Below are positions 1-9,066 of a stretch of DNA of 64,000 bases, in pieces. Location: positions 62,001 to 126,000 of the forward strand of contig JAJZBL010000002.1 of NCBI GenBank assembly GCA_021798935.1, read 5' to 3'. Position 1 is the stretch's first letter. Every line of letters starts with the position of its first letter. The stretch comes from Microcaldota archaeon. Lineage in GTDB: Archaea; Micrarchaeota; Micrarchaeia; Micrarchaeales; Micrarchaeaceae. The position numbers were made by a program, and so were the translations under genes. A model generated the notes under the pieces. That model saw nothing but the letters and a program-made list of their open reading frames with translations, had not been told where the DNA came from and ran no database searches.

Positions 1-1
1 A

Positions 2-529
2 GATGTAAATAAAGGCAAGCAAATACTGCTGATGCACGGATATAATTTTAACACACAGATATGGATAGATGTTGGGCTGGTTGAAAAGCTGAATGGCATT
101 GGCTATGATGTATTTTCGCTTGATGTGCCTGGATTCCCAAAGAGCGAGAATCATTTTGAATTATCCAGAGATGATATGGAAAAGATGCTGGAGGTGTTTA
201 TAAAAGATAAAATGCATTCAAAAGCTATTATTCTTGGAGCAAGTGCAAGTGGAAGGATAGCTCTTGAATTTGCAGAAAATCATTCAGACCTGCTGAGCAA
301 GCTTATACTTGTCGATCCTGTATATAAATCAGTTGAATTTGGCAAATTGAAAGGCATTGATGTATTAGGCATATGGGGAAGCAATGATCCGATATCAAAA
401 CCTTTCAGCAGTGTTGCCGGAAACATAAAGCTTGCAATATTAAAAGGTGCAGGCCATGCTTGCTATCTCGACAAGCCAAAAGAGTTCAATTCTGCGATAG
501 CAAACTTTTTGGAGGGCAATATCAGGTAG
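2..529 (+). CDS. Alpha/beta hydrolase, 5' end cut by window edge
   Basis: The reading frame is open from the first bases of the window, so the N-terminus lies outside; the first internal ATG is at 32. An HG motif (MHGYNF) just after a hydrophobic strand forms the usual oxyanion region. GASASG is the nucleophile elbow with serine flanked by small residues, VDPVYKS matches the post-strand acidic region, and GAGHACYLDKP carries the catalytic histidine near the C-terminus. These are the alpha/beta-hydrolase landmarks in the correct order. The protein lacks a long lid, so it is a small cytoplasmic hydrolase; the substrate (ester, lactone or peptide) cannot be read from the sequence. It ends with TAG, which shows that TAG is used as a normal stop here. 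It converges with the membrane protein on the other strand. Confidence 0.85.
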   Translation, partial: DVNKGKQILLMHGYNFNTQIWIDVGLVEKLNGIGYDVFSLDVPGFPKSENHFELSRDDMEKMLEVFIKDKMHSKAIILGASASGRIALEFAENHSDLLSKLILVDPVYKSVEFGKLKGIDVLGIWGSNDPISKPFSSVAGNIKLAILKGAGHACYLDKPKEFNSAIANFLEGNIR

Positions 530-541
530 TGTAAAACAGGA

Positions 542-2176
542 TCAGCTAGCTTTGGTTGAATTCTTAGTGTCGGATTTGTAAACTTCGTACAGGTACTGGA
601 GGCTGCCAGGCAAGAATGTATATCTTCCAGATACAAATGAACTATTCGTATACCAGTATAATGGAAACTCCGTGCTTATGTTTTCTATCACGGCGTTATA
701 TCTATAGTTGTATAAAGTAGTACCTACGTCCAGTGCACTGTTAGTCAATACTGCAAAATCGGTGCAATTACTAACAGGCAGGGTCACATTTGTTATACCA
801 TAAAACTGTTTGCTTGAGTACTTTCCGAATGATTGGTTATAGCTTTGATATGTGTTATTCTTGGAATTTATTAGGGCATGGTCAAAAGAAGAGGCATTGC
901 TGAATTGAAATATGCTGAAAGGATGGCTGCCATTTAGCTTAAATGCATAAGAATTTGGATAATCGGATTTGCATATGCTGTCATAGGTATAGTATTTTTG
1001 GAATTTTTCAATTCCTAAATATTCTGTATAATTAACTTTTTTGTAGATATCATAGGATATTGTCTTATTGCGGTAGCTAAACTTGCTAACGTTGCTTACT
1101 CTTGATGTTCCTGTGGGCATTATATTGATTGATGGCAGATCCTGTATGGTATGGGATTCATTCTTAGGGACGAAGAACCTCATTTCAAGTGTGGTGTTGG
1201 AACTGCTTATATTCAGCATTACAGGCACAGATGAAAGAGTCTTTATCGATTTTGCTATATCTGCATTTACAGGCTTTCCAGAAAGTGTATAAAATCCGAT
1301 GCTGCTCGCATTGTATACCTCAAGGTTCTTGAATTTTGATAGGTTTAGGTATACATAAGTAAAATTTGCCTTTGAAGATGCGTTTATCCTTAAAGTAGAA
1401 TATGGCAGAAGAGATGGATTAAAAGAAGGATGTGCTGGATATATAGGCAGCAACAGTATTATCACACATATTATAGCAGCAATTATGAAGAATGGTGTAC
1501 TGTTTAGGGTTTTGTAATATGATGAAAGTTTGCTTGAAAATACTCCTCTCTCTTTGCTGGAGATAACTCTTATGGTCACAGCAATTGCTATGCTTATCAA
1601 AAGATAATATCCTATTATCCCAATATTTACTGTAAGGTTTTCATCTGCCTCAAATCCCAATGCTGATGCCAACATTGGCACTGCAAAAGCTATGAATAGT
1701 ATAATCTTGGTGCTCAGCCTTATCTTAGATCCTACAAATATAAGAACAAGTGTGTAAGCAGATATAAGAAAGACCATTATGAATTCAGGAACTTTGAAGT
1801 ATACTGCACTGCTTGCATATAGGAATGCGATTGCTAATCCTAAAGTTATGTTCATGTACTTGTCTTCTGCAATTATCACAAATGACAGGGCTATGAATAG
1901 TATCAATGATGCAAGGATCATCAGTGAATTATCCATTATTATGAAGTAAGAAAGGAACAGCAGGGCCAATACTGCAGATAGGATTGCGGCTGCATAAAGT
2001 GCATAAGGTGTTTTCTTATCCTCAAAGACGAGGCCATTGTAGTATTTTGCCTTTTTCTTATTGTTGAACATTGCAAAACCGCAAGCATTGGATATTCCTA
2101 ATTTGAATATCCAACTTAAAAAACCTTTTGATTTATATTCAAAAGTTCTCTTTCTAATCCGGGATTGCTTTTGCAC
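542..2176 (-). CDS. Polytopic membrane protein with large extracytoplasmic domain, unknown family
   Basis: About 40 basic N-terminal residues are followed by roughly eight hydrophobic segments up to about residue 250. The rest, about 290 residues, is rich in Asn, Ser, Thr and Tyr with many N-x-S/T sequons and would lie outside the cell. I do not recognise the family. The shape (membrane channel-like half plus glycosylatable outer half) suggests a surface or cell-envelope protein. The start is a GTG preceded by GGGAAG. It is divergent from the small gene at 2229, with only about 50 bases between them for both promoters. Confidence 0.75.
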   Translation of the reverse strand: MQKQSRIRKRTFEYKSKGFLSWIFKLGISNACGFAMFNNKKKAKYYNGLVFEDKKTPYALYAAAILSAVLALLFLSYFIIMDNSLMILASLILFIALSFVIIAEDKYMNITLGLAIAFLYASSAVYFKVPEFIMVFLISAYTLVLIFVGSKIRLSTKIILFIAFAVPMLASALGFEADENLTVNIGIIGYYLLISIAIAVTIRVISSKERGVFSSKLSSYYKTLNSTPFFIIAAIICVIILLLPIYPAHPSFNPSLLPYSTLRINASSKANFTYVYLNLSKFKNLEVYNASSIGFYTLSGKPVNADIAKSIKTLSSVPVMLNISSSNTTLEMRFFVPKNESHTIQDLPSINIMPTGTSRVSNVSKFSYRNKTISYDIYKKVNYTEYLGIEKFQKYYTYDSICKSDYPNSYAFKLNGSHPFSIFQFSNASSFDHALINSKNNTYQSYNQSFGKYSSKQFYGITNVTLPVSNCTDFAVLTNSALDVGTTLYNYRYNAVIENISTEFPLYWYTNSSFVSGRYTFLPGSLQYLYEVYKSDTKNSTKAS

Positions 2177-2228
2177 TTCCCAGAAAGATATTTATTTTTG
2201 GATCCCTTATGATTAATGATGCTTTATC

Positions 2229-2498
2229 ATGGGATGGATTGCATTTGGCAGTGCTGAGAGAACTGCATATTCCGAAGCAATAAAGCTTAATGAAGGAGAA
2301 TCCATAATCCTGTCCAGCTTTAAGAAAGACAGAGTTATAAAGATAACAAAAGATAAGAAAGGATTTGCAATTGAAGAAGATGGATTTGAGAATTCAAAGT
2401 TTTCAATACCAAATGAAGATCTTAAAAAGAGGATAAAGAAGCTTTTAGCTTTTGAATTTCCAAGAAGCCATAAAATAATGTTAAGCATAAGGAAATAA
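2229..2498 (+). CDS. Small conserved-looking soluble protein, function unknown
   Basis: An 89-residue protein, charged and without a signal peptide or membrane segment. It reads as a beta-rich N-terminal half (an ILSSFKKDRVIKITKDKKGF-type strand pattern) and a basic helix at the end. It is followed 26 bases later by the SelB-like factor gene on the same strand, so the two may be co-transcribed. An antisense frame at 2213-2488 of equal length is judged a shadow, because this strand has the better start context and continues into the next gene. No family recognised. Confidence 0.6.
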   Translation: MGWIAFGSAERTAYSEAIKLNEGESIILSSFKKDRVIKITKDKKGFAIEEDGFENSKFSIPNEDLKKRIKKLLAFEFPRSHKIMLSIRK

Positions 2499-2523
2499 TG
2501 TTTTGCAATTTTCAGGTGAATAG

Positions 2524-3435
2524 ATGAACTATTTATTATCGATACCGATAAACAATGGAGTGGCTGATTTTATAGGGAAGAAAGGTGCGGAGGACAGCCT
2601 TGCATATTACAACAGGATTTACAATGACGATACCATTGTAGCAATATCACCTTCAAATTTGGATGACAAATTCTATGGATTAGCTGAATCCCTTACCCTA
2701 TCTCATATTATAGTAATAGATGCAAAATCGATAGATAAGCAGCTCGGCGAAGTGCTTATAGCAGCTGCATTGGCAGGCAAACCAACTATAATAATAGAAC
2801 ATGATACAATGGACCAAACGCAGCTTGAAGAGATGCTGAAGCAGCTTAAGCTATCAAATTACACCATATGCAAGATGGAGGATATACTTGGAAAGGTAAC
2901 GAGCTACGAGCTAGATTCAAGCGATGCCTCAGGCAACTGCAGGATTGATATAGATAGGTCATTCAATGTAAAAGGTGCAGGTACTGTGGTGTTAGGCATA
3001 GTCAGGAAGGGTTCGGTAAAAGTGCATGATAAGCTATTAGGAAAAGATTTGAAGGAAGTTGTAGTAAGATCAATACAGAGCCAGGATAGGGATATACAGG
3101 AAGCAGGGCCAAGCACCAGGGTAGGGCTTGCGCTTAAAGGTGCTGATCCTGATGAATTCAAGAAAGGTGATACTTTATCAAATTATAAGATAGAAGCAAA
3201 AAAGAGCATAATCGCAACTCTAAATCTTAGCACTATAAACAAAGAGGATATCAAAGAAAAGTCCTCTTACATATTTGTATCTGGTTTTTCTTACACAAGT
3301 GCAACGGTGAATTCTTTCGATGGAACAAGCATCTCGCTGGTATTTGACAAGCCTCTGTGCATAGAGAGTTCAGATTCTTTCATGCTGATACGCAAGCAGG
3401 AGCCAAGGATTTTTGCCTCTGGAAAAGTAAGCTGA
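2524..3435 (+). CDS. aSelBL: SelB/EF-Tu-like protein with degenerate GTPase domain
   Basis: The C-terminal two thirds read like translation-GTPase domains II and III: a hydrophobic strand with NVKGAGTVVLGIV, then KVHDKLL, then VRSIQSQDRDIQEAGPSTRVGLALKG, which is the EF-Tu/SelB domain II pattern at about residues 145-225. The N-terminal 130 residues keep the outline of a G domain (VIDAKSIDKQLGE resembles the DxxG/effector part) but have no P-loop GxxxxGKS and no NKxD, so GTP binding is very unlikely. This matches the known archaeal SelB-like family (aSelBL), described as widespread but with impaired GTP-binding motifs; its role is not settled and it is not expected to deliver selenocysteine. 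It lies directly after a small unknown gene and converges with a PLD-like gene. Confidence 0.75.
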   Translation: MNYLLSIPINNGVADFIGKKGAEDSLAYYNRIYNDDTIVAISPSNLDDKFYGLAESLTLSHIIVIDAKSIDKQLGEVLIAAALAGKPTIIIEHDTMDQTQLEEMLKQLKLSNYTICKMEDILGKVTSYELDSSDASGNCRIDIDRSFNVKGAGTVVLGIVRKGSVKVHDKLLGKDLKEVVVRSIQSQDRDIQEAGPSTRVGLALKGADPDEFKKGDTLSNYKIEAKKSIIATLNLSTINKEDIKEKSSYIFVSGFSYTSATVNSFDGTSISLVFDKPLCIESSDSFMLIRKQEPRIFASGKVS

Positions 3436-3436
3436 T

Positions 3437-4021
3437 TTATGCTGAATTCCACATTGAGTAGAAGTGGTCTGCAAGCTCCTTTACCCTCTTTTTTTCATGC
3501 ACTATCTCTATATGCTCTATGTTCCTGTGCAGCCCACTGTACGTGAAGTTGGCGCTTCCAGTTATCGCTTCATCCTCACCTATATACAGTTTTTCATGCA
3601 CAAACTTTCCTTCTACAAACTTGAACTCTATATGGCTGCGCTTCTTTGGATGTTTGTTGAATGCTAAAAATACAATTAACAAGGCAACTGCCAAAGCTGC
3701 GGCATATATCGCAATGGAAAGCAGTATCATCATCCTTAATAGATAGAACATCAATGAAATAACCACAATTATAAATGCAGCATAGAAGATGTACTTTGTA
3801 TAGCCTTTAGCTCTGTAAACTTTTGCAGTTTCACTGCTTGCAGCTTCCTTTGATGTTATTACCTTTATCTCTTTTCTTGATGAAATCTTTATCAGTTTTT
3901 TGATATAACTTTTGCTTATAAACGGCGAGACTATGAAAAGGTATCGGTCATCGTTTGAGACCAAAGGTTCAATATACTTGTATGATTCATTCCCACTATA
4001 GCTCAAAGATTCTGAAACCAT
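3437..4021 (-). CDS. Membrane-anchored phospholipase D-like (single HKD) protein
   Basis: The HKD signature is visible at residues 142-158: H142, K144, D150, then G155-S156-x-N158 (HEKLYIG...GSANF). Only one copy is present, so an active enzyme would need to dimerise, as single-HKD nucleases do. Two adjacent hydrophobic segments (about 77-97 and 99-121) lie between an N-terminal strand/helix region and the HKD motif, forming a membrane hairpin with the catalytic part on the cytoplasmic side. Possible activities are nuclease or phospholipid hydrolysis or transfer; the sequence cannot decide. No clear ribosome binding site precedes the ATG, so the transcript may be leaderless. Confidence 0.75.
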   Translation of the reverse strand: MVSESLSYSGNESYKYIEPLVSNDDRYLFIVSPFISKSYIKKLIKISSRKEIKVITSKEAASSETAKVYRAKGYTKYIFYAAFIIVVISLMFYLLRMMILLSIAIYAAALAVALLIVFLAFNKHPKKRSHIEFKFVEGKFVHEKLYIGEDEAITGSANFTYSGLHRNIEHIEIVHEKKRVKELADHFYSMWNSA

Positions 4022-4224
4022 AATTATGCACTTATCTTAAAGGTCGCTGTTCCATAAAGGGTTTCTGCTGCTGTGTTATATTTGATTCTGCATAATATAA
4101 AGTTGCATGTTTATGCAACAAAATTGCAGTAAACTTTAACTTTTATTTGTATCTATATCATTAAACAATAAGCTTATAGAATATTATTAATTTTTATGTA
4201 TATAATTAATATAGGGGGTATTAG

Positions 4225-7200
4225 ATGATAGATCTCGGAGAGATAGAAAATTTTACCAAAGAATATTGGTCAAAAGAAGATCCTATTAAAAAGATTAAAA
4301 AAGAGTCAATAGACAAGAAAAAGTATTACTTCCTAGACGGGCCGCCATATGCGACAGGAGAACTTGGGGTGTACCATGTTTGGGTAGGTGTTGTAAAAGA
4401 CGTGATGCTCAGGTACAAAAGATTCAGAGGATTCTATGTTCATGATAGGGCGGGATTCGATGTACATGGCCTGCCTATAGAAAACAAAGTTGAGCATAAG
4501 CTAGGGCTTAAAACAAAGGAGGATATAGATTCATATGGAATTGACAATTTCATAGAAGCATGCAAGAGCTTTGCAGATGAACAAGTAAGAGGCATGATAG
4601 ATATATACAAGAAGTATGGATCTTCATTGGATTTTGAAGATGCCTATATTCCTTACAAAAAAAGCTACATGAATGCAGGGTGGAAGATGTTCAAAGGCAT
4701 ATATGACAAAGGCCTTGTGTACTCCGGGAAGAAGGCATTAGCATATTGCCCGCACTGCGAAACAGTGCTATCAGCTCAAGGCCCTGAGATAGAATATTCT
4801 GATGATACTGATCCATCAATATTTGTCAGATTTAAGGTTGATCCTGAAAGATCTAAGGATGCGAAGATAAACGTTGAAAGCAATCTTTATCTTGTCATAT
4901 GGACTACTACACCATGGACTCTTCCATCAAATATGGCAGTTGCAGCAAATCCCGAAGGCCTATATGTAAAGGCGCAGTTTGGAGATAATATTTACATAGT
5001 AGCAAAGGACAGGCTTGATGCATTTGCGAAGAGCATAGACCAGAGCTTTACAGTTCTTGGCGAGTTCTATGGCTCGGAGCTGCAGGGAATATATTACAAA
5101 GGGCCATTTGAAGATCAGATACCAAAGCAGAGAGAATTTGCAAAATTCCATAAAGTGCTTATGGAAAAAAGCCTTGTATCGATGGGTGATGGAACAGGGT
5201 TGGTGCATGTTGCTCCAGGGCACGGGCCAGAGGACTTCAACGTTGGATTCAAGAATGGCATACCTATTTATTCTCCTGTAAGTGACCAAGCAGAATACAC
5301 AGATGAAGCAGGAGAACTAATGGGGATAAAGATACCAGATGAAGCAAACAAATTTGTACTTGAAAAGCTGAAGAAAGACGGAAGCCTCCTTTACAGGGGG
5401 TCAATAACACACAGCTATCCTCACTGCTGGAGATGCAATAGCAAGTTGATATACAGATCTACAGACCAGTGGTTCATAGATATACAGAAGATAAAGGACA
5501 AGACGATAAAGGCAAATTCAAAGATAAAATGGCATCCTAAGAACACCAAAGAGTGGCAGGAGGATACATTGCGCAATTCTCCAGACTGGTGCATATCAAG
5601 GCAGAGATACTGGGGTGCACCGATACCAATATGGAGATGCAATAGCTGCGACAATCATATTGCGATAGGTTCTGCCGCAGAGCTTAAGGAGAGGGCTGGA
5701 TTGAGCGAAGAGCCTGAAGACCTTCATATACCTTACATAGATGGCATAACCTTCAAATGCGACAAATGCGGAGGGACTATGCACAGGGTCAAGGATGTAT
5801 TCGATGTATGGTGGGATTCGGGAATCGCACATACAGCAAGCTTGAGTGAAGAGGAGTGGAAAAAATTATTTCCTTCTGATTGGATAACAGAAAGCAGAGA
5901 TCAGTTGAGAGGCTGGTTCTCGATGCTGATAAGGACTTCGGTTGCCCTGTATGGAAAAACTCCTTTCAAGGAGGTTACAATAGGAGGTATGGTATACGAT
6001 GAGCATGGAATGGAGATGCACAGGCATTTGGGCAATCTGATACTTGCAAAGGATCTTCCAAAATATGTATCTGCAGACGGTTACAGGCTTTGGTGCTTAA
6101 GCAAGCCAAGATGGGAGGACCTTAAGGTAAAAGTATCAGAACTAAAAGAAAGCGACAACGTCATTGTGACTTATTACAATATTATGAAGCTTTCCAAAGA
6201 ATTCTCCAACCTATCCGGCTCAGATCCTAAGAAAGTGAAGAAGCCAAACCTTGCGCTTGCAGAAAAGGATGACAGATGGATACTCTCAAGGATAAATACA
6301 TTGGCAAAGAATGTTACAGGTCTTTTCGATTCATATGAGATAGACCAAGCAGTAAACCAAATGTCTGATTTCCTTGTCAATGATTTCAGCAGGACATATC
6401 TCAAAATTGCAAAGCAGAGATCCGAAGAGATGAGCGCAAAGAAGCTTAAGTATCTGTCAAACCTTATAAACTACGTCCTTTACAGGTTTACAGTGCTGTC
6501 ATCTATAGTGCTTCCTTTCACATCCGAGTACATCTACCAGAAGCTATTTTCTATAGACAATGGCAGTGTTTTCTATGAATCATGGCCAAAGGCAGATCCA
6601 AAATACATAGATGAGGAAATAGAAAAGGAGTTTAATATTGCAAAAGACCTTGTAAGCGAAATATTGAACCTTAGAGAGAAGAACAGCATAAGGCTTAGGC
6701 AGCCACTATCAGAAGCAAAGGTAATAACAAGATACAATGCGGTTGCAGATGCAGTTGCGAAGCTTTCAGATATAATAGAGTCCCTTACAAATGTCAAAAC
6801 CATAAGTGCAGAGATCTCTGACAACCTGAACTTGAGGATAATTCCAGTATTTGCAAAATTAGGCCCTGAATTCAAGGAGAACAGCAACATAGTATCAGAT
6901 GCGCTTCGCAAAGCGGATCCGAAGGAGTTATCAAATGCTATAGAGAAGGAAGGATATTACACTTTGCATACAGATAAAGGAAACTTTACCATAAAACCAG
7001 AGATGTACACGATATCCGAGGATCTTATAAAGGAAAATGAGGAGGAATCAAAGTACGGCCTTATATACCTTAATACAGCTATAACCGAAGAGCTCAAAAA
7101 TGAGCTGCTAGTAAGGGAGATAATACGCAGGATACAGATGCTTAGGAAAGAGAAGGGATTTAGCAAATCAGACAAAATTAATGTATACCTTTCAGCAGAC

Positions 7201-7374
7201 GTTGCCCTTTCAGCACTTATAAAAGAGAACATAGAAAGCATAAAGAAGGTAACAAACAGCAGGTCTATAGATGAAAGGCTTTCCGATGCAAATGGATTAG
7301 ATGAAGTGTCATTTGAAATCTCTCCTGGAAATAGCATAAAGATAGCAATAGAGAAAAGCGAAAGAGGCAAATAA
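4225..7374 (+). CDS. ileS: Isoleucyl-tRNA synthetase homologue with altered HIGH and KMSKS motifs
   Basis: At 1049 residues it is full length for IleRS and collinear with it: the DGPPYATG amino-acid pocket (38-45), HGLPIE, the editing domain with TTTPWTLPSN (227-236) and GTGLVHVAPGHGPEDF with the editing Asp at 337, SYPHCWRC, CISRQRYWGAPIPIW, zinc-binding CDKC, DQLRGWF, and an anticodon-binding C-terminal half. The two class I ATP signatures are changed. Where HIGH is expected the protein reads GVYH (48-51, bases 4366-4377); where KMSKS is expected it reads EMHRH (597-601, bases 6013-6027). The editing residues look intact. A strong GGGGGT ribosome binding site precedes the ATG. It may be a divergent working IleRS (some bacterial IleRS2 enzymes have a GxHH signature), a tRNA-Ile editing or regulatory paralogue, or something else. 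No second IleRS lies in this window. Confidence 0.85.
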   Translation: MIDLGEIENFTKEYWSKEDPIKKIKKESIDKKKYYFLDGPPYATGELGVYHVWVGVVKDVMLRYKRFRGFYVHDRAGFDVHGLPIENKVEHKLGLKTKEDIDSYGIDNFIEACKSFADEQVRGMIDIYKKYGSSLDFEDAYIPYKKSYMNAGWKMFKGIYDKGLVYSGKKALAYCPHCETVLSAQGPEIEYSDDTDPSIFVRFKVDPERSKDAKINVESNLYLVIWTTTPWTLPSNMAVAANPEGLYVKAQFGDNIYIVAKDRLDAFAKSIDQSFTVLGEFYGSELQGIYYKGPFEDQIPKQREFAKFHKVLMEKSLVSMGDGTGLVHVAPGHGPEDFNVGFKNGIPIYSPVSDQAEYTDEAGELMGIKIPDEANKFVLEKLKKDGSLLYRGSITHSYPHCWRCNSKLIYRSTDQWFIDIQKIKDKTIKANSKIKWHPKNTKEWQEDTLRNSPDWCISRQRYWGAPIPIWRCNSCDNHIAIGSAAELKERAGLSEEPEDLHIPYIDGITFKCDKCGGTMHRVKDVFDVWWDSGIAHTASLSEEEWKKLFPSDWITESRDQLRGWFSMLIRTSVALYGKTPFKEVTIGGMVYDEHGMEMHRHLGNLILAKDLPKYVSADGYRLWCLSKPRWEDLKVKVSELKESDNVIVTYYNIMKLSKEFSNLSGSDPKKVKKPNLALAEKDDRWILSRINTLAKNVTGLFDSYEIDQAVNQMSDFLVNDFSRTYLKIAKQRSEEMSAKKLKYLSNLINYVLYRFTVLSSIVLPFTSEYIYQKLFSIDNGSVFYESWPKADPKYIDEEIEKEFNIAKDLVSEILNLREKNSIRLRQPLSEAKVITRYNAVADAVAKLSDIIESLTNVKTISAEISDNLNLRIIPVFAKLGPEFKENSNIVSDALRKADPKELSNAIEKEGYYTLHTDKGNFTIKPEMYTISEDLIKENEEESKYGLIYLNTAITEELKNELLVREIIRRIQMLRKEKGFSKSDKINVYLSADVALSALIKENIESIKKVTNSRSIDERLSDANGLDEVSFEISPGNSIKIAIEKSERGK

Positions 7375-7389
7375 TTAAGATTGGCGATT

Positions 7390-7411
7390 TATCTCCTTTT
7401 TTATTTTTTTG
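7390..7411 (+). terminator. T-rich terminator after the IleRS homologue
   Basis: A pyrimidine tract (TCTCC, six T, A, seven T) begins 15 bases after the stop codon at 7374. Archaeal RNA polymerase terminates at such T-runs. It also argues that the next gene starts downstream of it, at 7426. Confidence 0.5.
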
Positions 7412-7425
7412 CCTTGCGTGATGCA

Positions 7426-8544
7426 ATGTCTACTAAAACCATAGAAAACAGTGGAATCATCCCATACAGCAGGCTATTTGAAGTGCTGTCCGGGTACAAA
7501 GTGGAATTGTCCAGCCGGAAGATTTACAAGCTAATCTGCGATTTAAAGGATATGGTTTACCCTAGATCAAGTGAAGGCAGCTTAAACATATATAGCGGAT
7601 TTTACTTGCCTATTGCAATTGATGGTAAAAATGCGCTGATTCCATTCAGGATAGAGGAACATAAGGGCAGGCTCATATTTGACTTTGAAGACCAGAACCT
7701 CAGTTATGCAGTTGTAAAGGATTCAGAAAGCGGCGAGGATAAGGACAAGGAAGTGTTTATGGAAATGCTGCTAACTTCATCAAAAAAGCTTATGGAAAAC
7801 TTAAGAACCATGGATAAAAGTGAGGCTTACTTTTATTTGGATAAAAATGTGCCTTATTCATTCAGAAAGGGATATGTAAGATCAAGATTCCTGAAGGACC
7901 ATTCGACTGGTATGGATGAATGGGAGGCAAAGAGGATTTATTCGGATTACAAGGAATTTTGCAGCAAAGGTTATGAGATTGAAAGTGTATCTCTGCATGA
8001 TTACCTTGATACTGCATACTTATGCTATAAGGTTTTCTTCGGCAAAGAGGAACTTGGCAATCTGTCAACTCTTAGTGCATATAAGAAATATGCCGACTTC
8101 AGGGATGGGGGCATGTTAAGCCTTAAAATGCGAAGAAAAGAGAAATTCGAAGATTGGTACCATTCTGACAGGTGGAAGGGATCTCACCCATTTGAGATAA
8201 TTTCGGGATACTCTTCATATGTTTTGCTTCTGTATCCGCCGCTGAAAGAATCCCCTCAATATTGGGTATCACTTAATATGGATCAAAAAAGCTATTATAC
8301 TAAGTACTTAAATTTGGCTAAGGCCCTGATCAAAGAGAAGATTCCTTTTAGGGCAGCTGGATTGGATTATGTTGCGAAATATGTTGAAGGAGATATGATA
8401 GTGCCAGTAAACAGGGATGAGGCAAATTCGGTAAGCTTTCCATATTTCGGAGATATCGAAAAAGACAGTGAATTATCGAAAAATATATTATGGGAAAGGC
8501 TTAAGGTGCCTAATTTCAAAGGCAATGATATGCTGAGGCGATGA
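7426..8544 (+). CDS. Uncharacterised soluble protein, about 370 residues
   Basis: The frame is open from a TTG at 7381, but the first 15 codons are a T-rich tract that looks like the upstream terminator, so the ATG at 7426 (MSTKTIENSG) is preferred. The protein is mixed alpha/beta, rich in Tyr, Lys and Ser, with no signal peptide, membrane segment or recognisable nucleotide-binding motif. A stretch near the middle has several aromatic residues (YHSDRWKG, SYVLLLYPP). I do not recognise the family. It is on the same strand as the IleRS homologue but probably separately transcribed because of the T-run. Confidence 0.65.
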   Translation: MSTKTIENSGIIPYSRLFEVLSGYKVELSSRKIYKLICDLKDMVYPRSSEGSLNIYSGFYLPIAIDGKNALIPFRIEEHKGRLIFDFEDQNLSYAVVKDSESGEDKDKEVFMEMLLTSSKKLMENLRTMDKSEAYFYLDKNVPYSFRKGYVRSRFLKDHSTGMDEWEAKRIYSDYKEFCSKGYEIESVSLHDYLDTAYLCYKVFFGKEELGNLSTLSAYKKYADFRDGGMLSLKMRRKEKFEDWYHSDRWKGSHPFEIISGYSSYVLLLYPPLKESPQYWVSLNMDQKSYYTKYLNLAKALIKEKIPFRAAGLDYVAKYVEGDMIVPVNRDEANSVSFPYFGDIEKDSELSKNILWERLKVPNFKGNDMLRR

Positions 8545-8664
8545 GATTTGATTGCATCCAGCTATTTTGGCAGATTTTGCAAAAGATATTTATAATATAA
8601 TGAGAAAATCTTATTGTTATTTCTTAATTATTTCTGATTGAATTAATTATATTAAGGTGTTATA

Positions 8665-8886
8665 TTGACAACAATTTGTGAAAGATGCAAGCGCGAGATA
8701 TATAGGTATGAAGTTTGCGATTATTGCGGAAGAAAGATCTGTGATAACTGCATGAAGGCCTCTCAGAGAGCTTCCAAGACAAGAAGGCTAGTCATATGCA
8801 AGGATTGCTGGAGCAACATGGAGAAGAGGAAGGCATACAAATCCGGAAGGGCATTCAATGAGCCTGCTGAAACACATATAATGTGA
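8665..8886 (+). CDS. Small treble-clef-like zinc protein with four CxxC pairs
   Basis: A 73-residue protein with four CxxC knuckles in order: CERC, CDYC, CDNC and CKDC. Eight cysteines can bind two zinc ions in a cross-brace (FYVE/B-box-like) arrangement. The C-terminal third is basic (RASKTRRL, MEKRKAYKSGR), which could contact nucleic acid or a protein partner. The start is TTG at 8665, supported by an AAGGTG ribosome binding site five bases upstream. It stands alone between unrelated genes. Function unknown; similar small double-knuckle proteins are frequent in DPANN genomes. Confidence 0.75.
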   Translation: MTTICERCKREIYRYEVCDYCGRKICDNCMKASQRASKTRRLVICKDCWSNMEKRKAYKSGRAFNEPAETHIM

Positions 8887-9066
8887 AATTTATTTCCTGT
8901 TTGGGCTTTTCCTTATTCTTTTATTAAATTTTAGCTTCGTCCTTATTTATTGATATTTCCAGGTAGTTACTTTTGTGTAGGTTATTGCCGATTGGTTTTG
9001 CATTAGTTTATTTATCTTTTTAATAAAAATGCATATTGAAGCGATTTGTATTTTGAATGTGGTATT

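Noticed and set aside
2213-2488. Open frame on the minus strand opposite the small gene at 2229
   Set aside because: It covers almost the same bases; the plus frame has a better start and leads into the next gene. The minus frame looks like a complement artefact.
7381-7425. TTG start giving a hydrophobic N-terminus (MAIYLLFYFF) for the 7426 gene
   Set aside because: The bases are a T-rich terminator of the previous gene, which translates as hydrophobic residues by chance; ATG at 7426 is preferred.
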